Source: Rikenellaceae bacterium
GTDB lineage: Bacteria > Bacteroidota > Bacteroidia > Bacteroidales > Rikenellaceae
Direction: 5' to 3'
DNA length: 64,000 nt
NCBI GenBank assembly: GCA_031256675.1
Contig: JAIRQC010000027.1
Span: 17,386 to 81,385, forward strand
In this document: piece after piece, positions 1 through 10,070 of the stretch
Layout of the letters: every line of letters begins with the position of its first letter
Position numbering within the stretch: position 1 is the stretch's first letter
Made by a program: the position numbers and the translations under genes
The notes under the pieces: model-generated
Told to the model about the DNA's origin: nothing
The model's database searches: none
What the model saw: only the letters and a program-made list of their open reading frames with translations

Positions 1-22
1 CTGGTCCACACGTGTAAACCCC

Positions 23-220
23 TTACTCGTGGCTCGACTGTTCGATCTTCTCGCTTGCTTTGGGCTGTTCGGACGAGTAGTCTTTGTTGGCAGCGTCCTT
101 GAACTCCTTGATGCCGCGTCCGAGGCCGCGCATGAGTTCAGGGATCTTTTTGCCACCGAAAAACAGCAGCGCTAACGCTGCGATAAAAATAATCTCGCCC
201 ATTCCGAATTTCTGAAACAT
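23..220 (-). CDS. tatA: Sec-independent translocase TatA/TatE-like protein
   Basis: 65 aa; N-terminal TM helix followed by [22 protein letters not shown], typical TatA hinge and amphipathic helix. Confidence 0.93.
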   Translation of the reverse strand: MFQKFGMGEIIFIAALALLFFGGKKIPELMRGLGRGIKEFKDAANKDYSSEQPKASEKIEQSSHE

Positions 221-500
221 ACTATTTGGTTTTAATGTTATCTATCTCTTTTTTAATTCCTTGCCGACTCCCTCCTGTTTCCCCGCCTCAGAAACTGCCG
301 CATCCTCCTGACAACGGGGCCTTGATTTTGTGGCCGGATTTTCGGCGAAGTTACGAATTATTTGGCAGTTTTGCACATTCGCGTCGAAAAATCTATTTTT
401 TCGGACGGGAAATCGAGGTCTGGTCTAAATCTCAGACGCTAAAAGCACTATATCACAGCTGATTAGAGGCTCAAAATAAAATGCATAGCGATACGGCAAT

Positions 501-558
501 CGGGCGGAGCGCAGCGATACGGCAACTGTCAGTTTACCGTATCGCTGCGCTCCGCCCG
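501..558. repeat. Perfect 22-bp inverted repeat (hairpin), terminator or REP-like
   Basis: cgggcggagcgcagcgatacgg (501-522) and its exact reverse complement (537-558), 14-nt loop. Confidence 0.85.
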
Positions 559-595
559 TAATGACTTTCGGCTCCGTCCTGCATGACGTGTAACG

Positions 596-1363
596 TCAGC
601 CGACGATCCGCATGAACCCTGAGCAATCAGAAAACGATCCGCATGAACCCTGAGCGATCAGAAAGTGTGTGTGACAGTCTTGCTCATCTCTTTGTTGCCT
701 GTACTGATCTTGACGGTAAAAGTATGGTCGCCGCTGTTGACGGGTGGTTTTGGTAAAGTAGAGATAGCAGAGCGGATAGAGCATTTTAGTGTTGTCGGCG
801 TTAACCATGTTTAACGGAATATCGATCGGCGTGTAAGCGCCAGGTGACCCGCCAAGATTTGCCCATCCAGCCCAATAGACTGGATATTCACTGGCTCTTA
901 TGTAGTTTTTATAACCGCTCTCGATGAACTCATAAGGCGAAACGGCACACAGCAGGACAATATCGTCAAGTGGTTGGCCGGCGTCATGGTCTGCATCGAA
1001 GTTGCTGTCGCACGAAACACTGATTTCGTCCAACGGCCGGATTAACGCTTTATTTGCATTGGGTATGAGATAGCTATTATACGAAGCGTCATTAAAATAT
1101 TCGGCCAGTTCTTTTAATTTTTCCTGATCGGTAGATTTATATATGGAACTGAAATCATCGCCTTTGAACCATATCCTTAAAATATACCTGTCAATTCCTT
1201 CAATTTCTTTTACGTCAAAATCATTGGCCTCAATATAATGCTGGACAAAATTGGGCGACCGCACAACGCCACTTTCGCCCTTATTGATGTCGTCACCGTA
1301 ATTGCAACCATGCTGCAATGAACAGACAATGGCCGCTATCGTCAAAAACAATCCGGTTTTCAT
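596..1363 (-). pseudogene. Putative lipoprotein with a frameshifted C-terminus
   Basis: Lipoprotein signal MKTGLFLTIAAIVCSLQHGC. Removing one base at the T-run 748-751 restores a coding-like C-terminus (PPVNSGDHTFTVKISTGNKEMSKTVTHTF*) ending near 658. Confidence 0.6.
604..665. repeat. 31-bp tandem duplication (2 copies)
   Basis: cgatccgcatgaaccctgagcaatcagaaaa / cgatccgcatgaaccctgagcgatcagaaag. Confidence 0.9.
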
Positions 1364-1447
1364 AACGCAATGTATTATTATTGACTATTTCAAGTTTTAC
1401 CGTTGCATCCAACACACCCGATCATTTCCTTATTCCGGTTACGGCCG

Positions 1448-2893
1448 TTATTTTTTTATATTCGGCAGTTGCAGTCCGTAGCCTTTGATGCGGTCTTCGC
1501 GGCGCAGCAGCAGCGACACGATGAGCGCCAGGGCCCCAAAACCGGTGAAGATCAGCATCGGCAGCGTGTAGTCGTACTGCGCCGCCACGGCCTTCTCCAC
1601 CCCGTCGACGACCACCGCAGAGGCCGGCGCGACGATGCAATACCGCTCCAACACTATGCCGACAAGCAGCGGCACTCCGGCCAAACCCCAATTCTGTATC
1701 CAGAATATCAGTGCATAAGCCGTACCCAACTGCCGCTCAGGGATGATCTTCGGCACCGAGGGCCACATCGCCGACGGTACCAGCGAAAAGGCAATCCCCA
1801 GCAATACCATCAGCCCCAGCGCGACGATCCAGCTGCTGAGCCCCGGCAGCGAGAACGTGGCGTGGATGGCCACGAGCATCACCGCGCCGATTATCATTAT
1901 GTTGGCCCCGTGGCCGCGGCGGTCGTAAAGGTTGCCGAAGAACGGCGTGAGAAGGATGGTTCCGAAGGGCAATATCGACGGGATGGCCCCTGCCAGATCG
2001 GGCGAAACGCCGAACTTGTTGGTCATCAGGCTGGCCGCATATTTCAGGAACGGAAAAACCGCCGAGTAGAACAGCACGCACAGCAAGGCAAGCAGCCAGA
2101 AGCCGCGGACGGCGACGATCGAGAATATATCTTTCGCCCTGAACTGTTCGTCGGACGCGCCGGCCTCGTCGCGGGCTTCGCGGTCGAGCCGCTTGTCCAT
2201 CACCGCGAAGACCAGATAGGTCATCAGCCCCACGCACATCGCCAGCAGCCCCACAAGCACCGGAGAGCCGACCGACGCGCTTAGTATGGCCGTCTTTTCG
2301 GCATTAGCATAGACTATCGAGGCCATGAGCGGCGCGCCGAGCAGCGCGACGCCCGTACCTATACGCGCGCAGGCCACCTGCAACCCCATCGCCAGCGCGA
2401 TCTCCTTACCCCTGAACCAGCGCACCAGGGCTTTGGTTACGGTAATCCCCGCCATTTCGACGCCGAAGCCGAATATCGCATAACCCACGGCAGCCCACAA
2501 CAGTTTTGCTACGATCACCGAGCCGAAGAATGTGAACGTCTGTCCGCCGAAATCGTGCATTATGGCCCAGTATTTCAGCCCTATACCGCCTATCATCACC
2601 GTTGCCGCCATGATCCCCGTAAAGCGGACGCCCATCCAGTCGAGAATGATGCCGCCCACGATGAGCATCAGCAGAAAAATGTTGATCCAGCCGTACGCGC
2701 TGGTAAAAAAGCCGTAATCGCTCCCCGACCAGCCCAGGCCGCCGAACTGTACGGGCAACTCGGCCACCGTCTGCAACGGCGCCATCACATCGGTCAGAAA
2801 ATAGCCGCACAGCATGGTGAACGACACCAGCGCCAGCGCCGTCCAGCGCGCCCCTGCCGACTCGCTCAACTTCTTTCGTAATCTGTCTGTCAT
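1448..2893 (-). CDS. MFS transporter
   Basis: 481 aa, about 12 hydrophobic segments, MFS-like loop (GNLYDRRGHGANIMIIG). Confidence 0.88.
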   Translation of the reverse strand: MTDRLRKKLSESAGARWTALALVSFTMLCGYFLTDVMAPLQTVAELPVQFGGLGWSGSDYGFFTSAYGWINIFLLMLIVGGIILDWMGVRFTGIMAATVMIGGIGLKYWAIMHDFGGQTFTFFGSVIVAKLLWAAVGYAIFGFGVEMAGITVTKALVRWFRGKEIALAMGLQVACARIGTGVALLGAPLMASIVYANAEKTAILSASVGSPVLVGLLAMCVGLMTYLVFAVMDKRLDREARDEAGASDEQFRAKDIFSIVAVRGFWLLALLCVLFYSAVFPFLKYAASLMTNKFGVSPDLAGAIPSILPFGTILLTPFFGNLYDRRGHGANIMIIGAVMLVAIHATFSLPGLSSWIVALGLMVLLGIAFSLVPSAMWPSVPKIIPERQLGTAYALIFWIQNWGLAGVPLLVGIVLERYCIVAPASAVVVDGVEKAVAAQYDYTLPMLIFTGFGALALIVSLLLRREDRIKGYGLQLPNIKK

Positions 2894-3103
2894 GATTTTT
2901 TGTTATTATTTAGTTTTTACAATTTAATTAATCTCCTTGCAGGCGCAACTTCGTGCCGCCTGAACCGGACGGAGCGAAGCACGGTGAACCGCAACGAAAC
3001 GCAGTTAGGCGCGGTCGATAATGTCGACAGTCGCATCCCCGCCCCACTGCCATAAAAAACCCTCAGGCCCGCCACGTTCCGCCCGAAATGACATATTAAC
3101 AAT

Positions 3104-5200
3104 TCATTTTTGTTCCGAATACTGTTTCAGTATGGCGTAGGCTTCCCTGACGCCGAGTTCGCCCGCCTTGCTCAGGTCGAGACAGCCGGCGCGCACGTCG
3201 TCGAGGAATATTTTGGCAAGGCCGCGGTTGTAGTAGGCCTCGGCCATCGCCGGATAGTATTTGAGCGCCGTGTCGTAATCGGCCACAGCCTCCTGCAAAC
3301 GCCCTGAAAGTATCAGCAGCCCGGCGCGGTTGTAGTAAATATATGCGAACTCGGGCAGCAGGCGGGCAGCCTTGTTGAGGTCTTCTATGGCCTCGTCGTA
3401 GCTGTAACTGCGTGAATATCCGCCTTTGGAGAGACTGGCAGGGTCGGCGTCTATGGTTGTTCGGTGATAGCTGTTGTTGTCGATCGAGGAGATGTAGTCG
3501 ATCATCTCGCTGCGCACCGTGCTGCGGTCGAAATAGAGGAACGGATTGGAGGGATTGCCGTCGATTGCCGTCGTCAGGGCGTTGATGGCCGGGGTGTACT
3601 GCCGTATGAGCGAGAGTATCACGCCCCGCTCGAACTGTGCGCACCAGTCGCCGCCGGAGGAGTTCTCGCGCTCGGCCAGACGACGCTCCATAGCCATTAG
3701 CGTGTCGGCGGGCAGGTCGCTTGCGCGGTTGCTCAGCCGCAGCAGCGGATTGGCCACCTCGTCGGTGAAATCCGTGACCCTCCGTGCATAGAAGCGGTTC
3801 AGGTCGAGGGACTTCACGCTGTCGGGGCGCATAAGTGTGAACTTGAACAGCGGTTGCAGCGTGGCCTGGCGGCTTGTGGAGCGCACGCGGCTGAAATCCT
3901 TGTCGGAATATTTGTCGGCAAATGAGATCAGGTGGTTGAACCGCTGCGAGGTGTCGGCATATATCGAATATTTGCCGTCGTTGCGGTGTTTGGCGTAGTC
4001 GGCAATCTTGCGGTCGGCGGCCTGCATGTCAGCCTTCGAACCGCTCATGTCGCCCATGCGGTAGCGCAGCAGCGAGCGGTTAACCCAGGCCGACGAGAAC
4101 TCAGGGAAGAGTTCTATGGCCTGCGTGTAATCTTTCAGCGCGCCGTCGTAGTCGCCCAGCCTGGTGAGCAGCAGCGCGCGGTTGAAATATACCAGCACAT
4201 TTTCGGGTGCGAGGCGATTCAGGGCGTTGTAGTCTTCGAGGGCGTTGTTGTAGTCGCCGATGTCGGTGCGGATGAGCGCGCGGTTGAGATATGCGCCGGA
4301 GTTCGTCGGCTCCACCTCGATCACCTTGCCGAAGTCGGCGATGGCCTGCACCGGGCGGCGCATGTTATTGTAAAGCACGCCGCGGTTGAACCTCACCGCC
4401 GGATTGTCGGGCAGCTGCGAGGCGAGGCGGTCGTAATCGGCCAGCGCGAGGCTGTTCTCGTTCCGTGCGGCGTAGATCAGCGCGCGGTTGAAACACGAGA
4501 ACAGGTCGGTGGAGTCGAGGGCTATTGCGCGGTCGAGGTCGGCCAGTGCGGGTTCGTAACGCTTCTGTTCCATATAGAGCAACCCCCGCCAGCGGTAACC
4601 GGCCGGACTGTTGCGGTTGCTGCGGATGGCCTCGGCGTAGTCGGCAAAGGCGCGGGTCGTGTCTTTGAGCATCAGGTAGCTGCGGCCGCGGTTGACGTAT
4701 GCATCCGCCGAGCGCCCGTCGCTGCGCAGATAGCGGTCGAAGTCGGCTATGGCGTTCTCGTACTGCTGGTTGTTGTAGTATGTCAGGCCGCGGTTGTAGT
4801 AGATGTTCGAGATGTCGGGCCGTATGCCGAGCACCTCGTCGAAATCGCTCAACGCCCCTTTCAGGTTGCCCAGATCGGCGCGGGTGTAGGCGCGGTAGAT
4901 ATATGCCCAAGTGTAGACCGGGTTGTGGATTATGGCCGAGCTGAAATCCTCCTCGGCCCCCAGCAGGTCGCCGAGACTGTACTTGGCTATGCCGCGCAGA
5001 AAGAAGCCCTCGTAGGCGCGCGGGTCGACTTTGAGCAGTATGTTGAGCGTGCGGACGGCGTCGCCGTACTGATTGTCTATCAGCAGGTCGCGCCCCATGC
5101 GGAAGAAATATCGCTTGTCGTACTGGGCGGGCGCCTGCGTCGCTGTCAGCAGCCCCGCCGCGAGGAGTATTGTTGCGAGAAACCTCTTCATAAAGGGCAT
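3104..5200 (-). CDS. TPR-repeat protein, secreted
   Basis: 698 aa with signal peptide and many TPR units (AYxNRGxxxxxxGDYxxALxDYxxA). Confidence 0.9.
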   Translation of the reverse strand: MPFMKRFLATILLAAGLLTATQAPAQYDKRYFFRMGRDLLIDNQYGDAVRTLNILLKVDPRAYEGFFLRGIAKYSLGDLLGAEEDFSSAIIHNPVYTWAYIYRAYTRADLGNLKGALSDFDEVLGIRPDISNIYYNRGLTYYNNQQYENAIADFDRYLRSDGRSADAYVNRGRSYLMLKDTTRAFADYAEAIRSNRNSPAGYRWRGLLYMEQKRYEPALADLDRAIALDSTDLFSCFNRALIYAARNENSLALADYDRLASQLPDNPAVRFNRGVLYNNMRRPVQAIADFGKVIEVEPTNSGAYLNRALIRTDIGDYNNALEDYNALNRLAPENVLVYFNRALLLTRLGDYDGALKDYTQAIELFPEFSSAWVNRSLLRYRMGDMSGSKADMQAADRKIADYAKHRNDGKYSIYADTSQRFNHLISFADKYSDKDFSRVRSTSRQATLQPLFKFTLMRPDSVKSLDLNRFYARRVTDFTDEVANPLLRLSNRASDLPADTLMAMERRLAERENSSGGDWCAQFERGVILSLIRQYTPAINALTTAIDGNPSNPFLYFDRSTVRSEMIDYISSIDNNSYHRTTIDADPASLSKGGYSRSYSYDEAIEDLNKAARLLPEFAYIYYNRAGLLILSGRLQEAVADYDTALKYYPAMAEAYYNRGLAKIFLDDVRAGCLDLSKAGELGVREAYAILKQYSEQK

Positions 5201-5292
5201 TTTGTCGGGCTAAATTACGACTTTTTTAATAAACCGCCTGCTTTCCCGAAACATTTTTGTATTTTTATCAGACAATTTTATCCCCAAAGCGC

Positions 5293-5838
5293 ATGAAAAA
5301 CCTTGCCAGCCTCACTAAAACCTGCAAGTATATTGCAGTGGGAGCAGTTCTGTCCGCCGCCACAGGGTGCGGAAGGGCCTATTTCGATTCGGACAAATAT
5401 GTCTATAAGAACGAGTGCTCGACGGAGATCGCCATTAAAGGTTTTTCTCATCGCATCTGCGACAACTTTCCATTCGGGCCCATTGAGACCATAGTGTTAT
5501 TGGATACTGTTTTTGTGCTCCCGTCAGGAGAATCCATTGAATTTTATAGCCAATCCAATACCCACCCTGCATATGGAACTATTTGTGGCAGCGACTCTAT
5601 TGTCGTGTCCAACGGAACGCATTATCTCGTTCACATGAGGAGATATACGGACGAGGATGATCCGTTATATCGTAAAGAGTGTTACACCTTTATCTCTACC
5701 GTTACCCGCAAAGCAGATATGGGACCACATTGTGGCATGGGCGGCACCCCTTACGAAACCCTGCGCACTTACCTCTATGTCTTCCGCGACGAGGACTTCG
5801 CAAGCGCCGTGCCTCTCCCTGCGCCTCCTGCGCAGTAA
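5293..5838 (+). CDS. Putative lipoprotein, unknown function
   Basis: MKNLASLTKTCKYIAVGAVLSAATGC lipobox; start taken at 5293 rather than the ORF start 5257. Confidence 0.65.
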   Translation: MKNLASLTKTCKYIAVGAVLSAATGCGRAYFDSDKYVYKNECSTEIAIKGFSHRICDNFPFGPIETIVLLDTVFVLPSGESIEFYSQSNTHPAYGTICGSDSIVVSNGTHYLVHMRRYTDEDDPLYRKECYTFISTVTRKADMGPHCGMGGTPYETLRTYLYVFRDEDFASAVPLPAPPAQ

Positions 5839-5898
5839 CCGCCTCCGTAACGCTCCGCCTGCATCCCCTGCGGAGCACTCTTTTTTATGCCGCGCCGT

Positions 5899-5928
5899 TT
5901 TGCAAAAACGAAAAAATCCGTATCTTTG
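5899..5928 (+). promoter_or_regulatory. Bacteroidetes-type promoter upstream of purA (TTTG-N18-TAtcTTTG)
   Basis: TTTG at 5899-5902 and TATCTTTG at 5921-5928, matching the -33/-7 consensus. Confidence 0.65.
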
Positions 5929-6116
5929 CAGGCTTCGAGAAACGAAGAATCTGGCTGAATTTTCCCGCCGAAGTTATTTGTATAGATATTTTCGGATGAT
6001 TTTGGCGGTAAATTTTGCAGACACAGCGAGGCCTAAGGCGAAAAATTTGCCGTCAAAATCGCCGAAAAGAACATCAGAACGGGAGCGGGAATTTTAGACA
6101 GATCCTATAAACACAG

Positions 6117-7382
6117 ATGAAAAAAATAGATGTAGCGTTGGGGTTACAATGGGGCGACGAGGGCAAAGGCAAGGTTGTTGATGTGCTTACGCCGATTTAC
6201 GACATAATCGCCCGCTTTCAGGGGGGGCCCAACGCCGGCCACTCGCTCCACTTCGACGGACAGAAGTATGTTCTGCATACCATCCCTTCGGGCGTATTCC
6301 GCAAGGGGGCCGTTAATATTATAGGTAACGGCGTGGTCGTCGACCCGCGGATCTTCGCCGAGGAGGTTGCCGAACTCGAAACGGTCGTGCCCGACATAAG
6401 CGCCAGGCTGCTGATCTCCAAAAAGGCACACCTTATCCTGCCCACCCACCGCGTTCTCGACGCGGCGCAGGAGGCCTCGAAAGGCAGCGGCAAGATCGGC
6501 TCAACGCTCAAAGGCATCGGCCCTGCATACGTCGACAAGACGGGTCGCGGCGGGCTGCGCGTTGGCGATATTCTGGCCCCCGATTTCCGTGCGCGCTACG
6601 AGGCGGCGCGGGACATCCATCTGCAACAGCTTAAATCATACGACTTTACCTTCGACCTTGCCGAGTTCGAGGCAGGATGGTTCGAGGGGATAGACTCCAT
6701 ACGCCGTTTCACGCTCATCGACAGCGAGCAGGTGCTCAACGACGCGCTCGCAGAGGGTAAAAGCATCCTCGCCGAGGGGGCGCAGGGGTCGCTGCTTGAC
6801 ATAGATTTCGGCACCTATCCGTTCGTAACATCCTCCAACACGGTCTGCGCAGGGGCCTGCACGGGCCTCGGCGTGGCCCCGTCGCGCATCGGCAAGGTCT
6901 ACGGCGTTTTCAAAGCCTACTGCACCCGCGTGGGCAGCGGCCCCTTCCCCACCGAACTTTTCGACGGGGACGGCGAGCGGATGCGCAAGATCGGCTTCGA
7001 GTTCGGGGCTACCACAGGGCGGGCGCGCCGGTGCGGCTGGCTCGACATGGTGGCGTTGAAATATGCGGTGATGATCAACGGCGTGACGGAGCTCATCATG
7101 ATGAAGGCCGACGTGCTCAACGACTTCGACACGATCAGGGTCTGCACGGCCTACGAGGCCGACGGCGGACGTACCACTACCCTGCCCTACGAGCTGACCG
7201 GCACGCTGCGGCCCGTATACAGGGAGTTTGCCGGGTGGCGGTGCGACGTAAGCGGGGCGCGACGGTGGGACGACCTGCCCCCCGAACTGAAAAGCTACAT
7301 AGAGTATATCGAGAACGAGTGCGGGGCGCCGGTGCGGATCATATCCGTCGGCCCCGACCGCGAGGAGACGATAGAGAGGTAG
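6117..7382 (+). CDS. purA: Adenylosuccinate synthetase
   Basis: 421 aa; QWGDEGKGKVVD, GPNAGHS, STLKGIGPAY motifs. Confidence 0.98.
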   Translation: MKKIDVALGLQWGDEGKGKVVDVLTPIYDIIARFQGGPNAGHSLHFDGQKYVLHTIPSGVFRKGAVNIIGNGVVVDPRIFAEEVAELETVVPDISARLLISKKAHLILPTHRVLDAAQEASKGSGKIGSTLKGIGPAYVDKTGRGGLRVGDILAPDFRARYEAARDIHLQQLKSYDFTFDLAEFEAGWFEGIDSIRRFTLIDSEQVLNDALAEGKSILAEGAQGSLLDIDFGTYPFVTSSNTVCAGACTGLGVAPSRIGKVYGVFKAYCTRVGSGPFPTELFDGDGERMRKIGFEFGATTGRARRCGWLDMVALKYAVMINGVTELIMMKADVLNDFDTIRVCTAYEADGGRTTTLPYELTGTLRPVYREFAGWRCDVSGARRWDDLPPELKSYIEYIENECGAPVRIISVGPDREETIER

Positions 7383-7405
7383 ACAGACAATTAATAATTT
7401 TATAA

Positions 7406-8284
7406 ATGGGAAAAGCGTTGAACATAGTTGTGCTGGCCAAGCAGGTGCCCGACACCCGCAACGTGGGCAAGGACGCCATGAAGGCCGACGGCACGGTAAA
7501 CCGCGCGGCGTTGCCGGCGATCTTCAACCCGGAAGACCTGAACGCCCTCGAACAGGCGCTCATCATCAAGGAGTCGTGTCCGGGCAGTACGGTCAGGATA
7601 CTCACGATGGGGCCTCCGCGCGCTGCGGACGTCATCCGCGACGCCATGTTTCGCGGGGCGGACGGCGGCGTGCTGCTCACCGACCGTAAATTTGCAGGGG
7701 CGGACACCCTCGCAACGAGTTACGCCCTGTCGCGGGCGCTGCTCAAAATCAAGCCCGACATCATCGTAGCCGGACGGCAGGCCATCGACGGCGACACTGC
7801 CCAGGTGGGGCCGCAGGTGGCCGAGAAGCTGGGCTGGCCGCAGGTGACCTACGCCGAACAGATCGAGAAGATCACCGACACGGAGATCGTCGTCAAGCGT
7901 CGCCTCGAACACGGCGTTGAGACTGTCTGTTCGCCAATGCCTATGGTGCTGACGGTCAACGGTTCGGCCCCCGAGTGCCGGATGAAGAACGCCAAGCGCG
8001 TAATGAAGTTCAAGAATGCCAAAACCCCAAGCGAACTGAACGAGGCGCAGGACGAGTACCTCAACATGGAGTGCTGCAAGAAGCCCTACCTCAACATCTC
8101 GGAGTGGGGCGTGAGCGACATCGAGTGCGACGAACAGCAACTTGGCCTGAGCGGTTCGCCGACGAAGGTCAAGCAGATCGAGAACGTCGTGCTGCAAGCC
8201 AAAGAGTCGAAGCAGTACAGCGCATCGGAGGGCGAGATCAACTCGCTCATGGTAGAACTTATCGCCAGCCACACGCTGGGTTAA
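7406..8284 (+). CDS. etfB: Electron transfer flavoprotein beta subunit
   Basis: 292 aa; KQVPDTRNV N-terminus, AGRQAIDGDTAQVGPQVAEKLGWPQVTYA. Confidence 0.96.
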   Translation: MGKALNIVVLAKQVPDTRNVGKDAMKADGTVNRAALPAIFNPEDLNALEQALIIKESCPGSTVRILTMGPPRAADVIRDAMFRGADGGVLLTDRKFAGADTLATSYALSRALLKIKPDIIVAGRQAIDGDTAQVGPQVAEKLGWPQVTYAEQIEKITDTEIVVKRRLEHGVETVCSPMPMVLTVNGSAPECRMKNAKRVMKFKNAKTPSELNEAQDEYLNMECCKKPYLNISEWGVSDIECDEQQLGLSGSPTKVKQIENVVLQAKESKQYSASEGEINSLMVELIASHTLG

Positions 8285-8285
8285 A

Positions 8286-9314
8286 TTGATGATTATGAAC
8301 AATATATTTGTATATTGCGAAATAGAGGGCGGCGCGGTGGCCGATGTGTCGCTGGAACTGCTGACCAAAGGGCGCGAACTGGCCGACACTCTCGGATGCA
8401 AACTTGAAGCGTTGGCCATCGGTCACAACCTCAACGGAATAGATAAACAATTGGCGCTTTACGGGGCCGATACGGTCTGGATTGCCGACGACAGAGAACT
8501 GGCCCCCTACCGCACGCTGCCCCACACAGCCGTCACCTGCGGCGTGTTCGAGGCCGAGAAGCCCCAGATAGCCCTTTTCGGGGCCACTTCGCTCGGTCGC
8601 GACCTCGGCCCGCGGGTCTCGTCGGCCCTGCACAGCGGACTGACCGCCGACTGCACATCGCTGGTTATCGGCGACCACCAGGACGCCAGGACGGGCACAA
8701 AATACGAAAATCTGCTCTACCAGATCCGCCCCGCCTTCGGAGGCAATATCATCGCGACGATCGTCAATCCCGACTGCCGTCCGCAGATGGCCACCGTCCG
8801 CGAGGGTGTGATGAAAAAGGAGCAGGCCGCCAAGCCCGGCAAAGGCGAGGTAAGGCAGATCGACGTCAGGAAATACCTGAAAGATACCGACCTGGCGGTC
8901 AAGATCGTATCGCGCCAGATCGAGGAGCGCAAACTCAACATCAAGGGGGCGCAGATCATCGTTTCGGGCGGTTACGGCGTCGGGTCGAAGGAGAACTTCA
9001 AGCTGCTTTACGAGCTGGCCGAGGTGCTGGGCGGCGAGGTCGGCGCGTCGCGCGCGGCGGTCGACGCAGGTTTTGCCGAACATGCCCGCCAGGTGGGCCA
9101 GACTGGGGTCACGGTGCGTCCGAAACTCTACATCGCCTGCGGAATATCTGGCCAGATCCAGCATACGGCGGGTATGGACCAGTCGGCGATGGTCGTCTCG
9201 ATCAACACCGACCCCGAAGCGCCGATCAACAAGCTCGCCGACTATGCCGTCACGGGCGACCTGCTTGACGTGATACCCAAAATGATCAATGCCTACAAGG
9301 CGAACAGCAAGTAG
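8286..9314 (+). CDS. etfA: Electron transfer flavoprotein alpha subunit
   Basis: 342 aa; C-terminal FAD motif GQTGVTVRPKLYIACGISGQIQHTAGM; real start may be 8295 (MNNIFVY). Confidence 0.96.
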   Translation: MMIMNNIFVYCEIEGGAVADVSLELLTKGRELADTLGCKLEALAIGHNLNGIDKQLALYGADTVWIADDRELAPYRTLPHTAVTCGVFEAEKPQIALFGATSLGRDLGPRVSSALHSGLTADCTSLVIGDHQDARTGTKYENLLYQIRPAFGGNIIATIVNPDCRPQMATVREGVMKKEQAAKPGKGEVRQIDVRKYLKDTDLAVKIVSRQIEERKLNIKGAQIIVSGGYGVGSKENFKLLYELAEVLGGEVGASRAAVDAGFAEHARQVGQTGVTVRPKLYIACGISGQIQHTAGMDQSAMVVSINTDPEAPINKLADYAVTGDLLDVIPKMINAYKANSK

Positions 9315-9317
9315 GCC

Positions 9318-10070
9318 ATGAAGGGTGGCAAAAGGGCTGCCGCAGGTGCAGACAAGGGCGCAGATGTTGATGGCATTTCGGGAGTTGCGGAAGTTGCGGA
9401 AGTTGCAGGCACGGAGGGCGTTTCGGAGGGCAAAGGCGTTTCTGGGGCTGCGGGCGGCAAGGATATTGTCGGAGACGGCACGGTCGAGGACAAGCAGAAG
9501 GCCGCAAGTGCAGGCAAGGACAAGCAGAAAGCCGCAGGCAAGGGCGGCAAGGGCGACGGCAAGGATGCAGGCCTGACGGTTTCGTTCGAACTGGACATGA
9601 ACGACGTGACTGTTTTCCACCGCCACTTCTACGCCACCAACGCCCAGGCGCGTCGGCAGCGCAGGATAATCAGGTGGGGCGTCGTGGCGCTGTTTTGTGC
9701 ATTGGCGTTGATGTTCGACGTGATCTGGATACGCATCTATTTCGGCGTGTTCGCCATACTGTGGCTCGCAATGACGCCGCGGCTGGCCCGCCGAAAGTTT
9801 GTCCGAATAATGCGCAAAATGTGGGCCAATCCCGAAAACGCACGGCTGTACGGCAGGCGCACGGTGACCTTCGGCGACCTGATGCGGATAGTTACCGACT
9901 GGTCGGACGACATGATACGCTGGGAGACGTTCCTGCGTGCGGTAGAACTGCCGGGCTACCTGCTGCTCTACGTCACCGAAAACAGCGCTATTGTCATCCC
10001 CACCCACAAACTGCAACAGCAGGAGGCCGGACAGGTCAGGGAGACAATCGCAGCGCACATGAAATTGTGA
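9318..10070 (+). CDS. Membrane protein with YcxB-like C-terminal half and G/A/K/D-rich low-complexity N-terminus
   Basis: Starts 3 nt after etfA; two TM helices around residues 120-150; LTVSFELDMNDVTVFHRHFY resembles YcxB-like proteins. Confidence 0.65.
   Translation: MKGGKRAAAGADKGADVDGISGVAEVAEVAGTEGVSEGKGVSGAAGGKDIVGDGTVEDKQKAASAGKDKQKAAGKGGKGDGKDAGLTVSFELDMNDVTVFHRHFYATNAQARRQRRIIRWGVVALFCALALMFDVIWIRIYFGVFAILWLAMTPRLARRKFVRIMRKMWANPENARLYGRRTVTFGDLMRIVTDWSDDMIRWETFLRAVELPGYLLLYVTENSAIVIPTHKLQQQEAGQVRETIAAHMKL

Noticed and set aside
3932-5296. 454-aa plus-strand ORF opposite the TPR gene
   Set aside because: Antisense shadow in GC-rich DNA; Val/Ala/Arg-rich with no domain logic, while the minus strand encodes clear TPRs.
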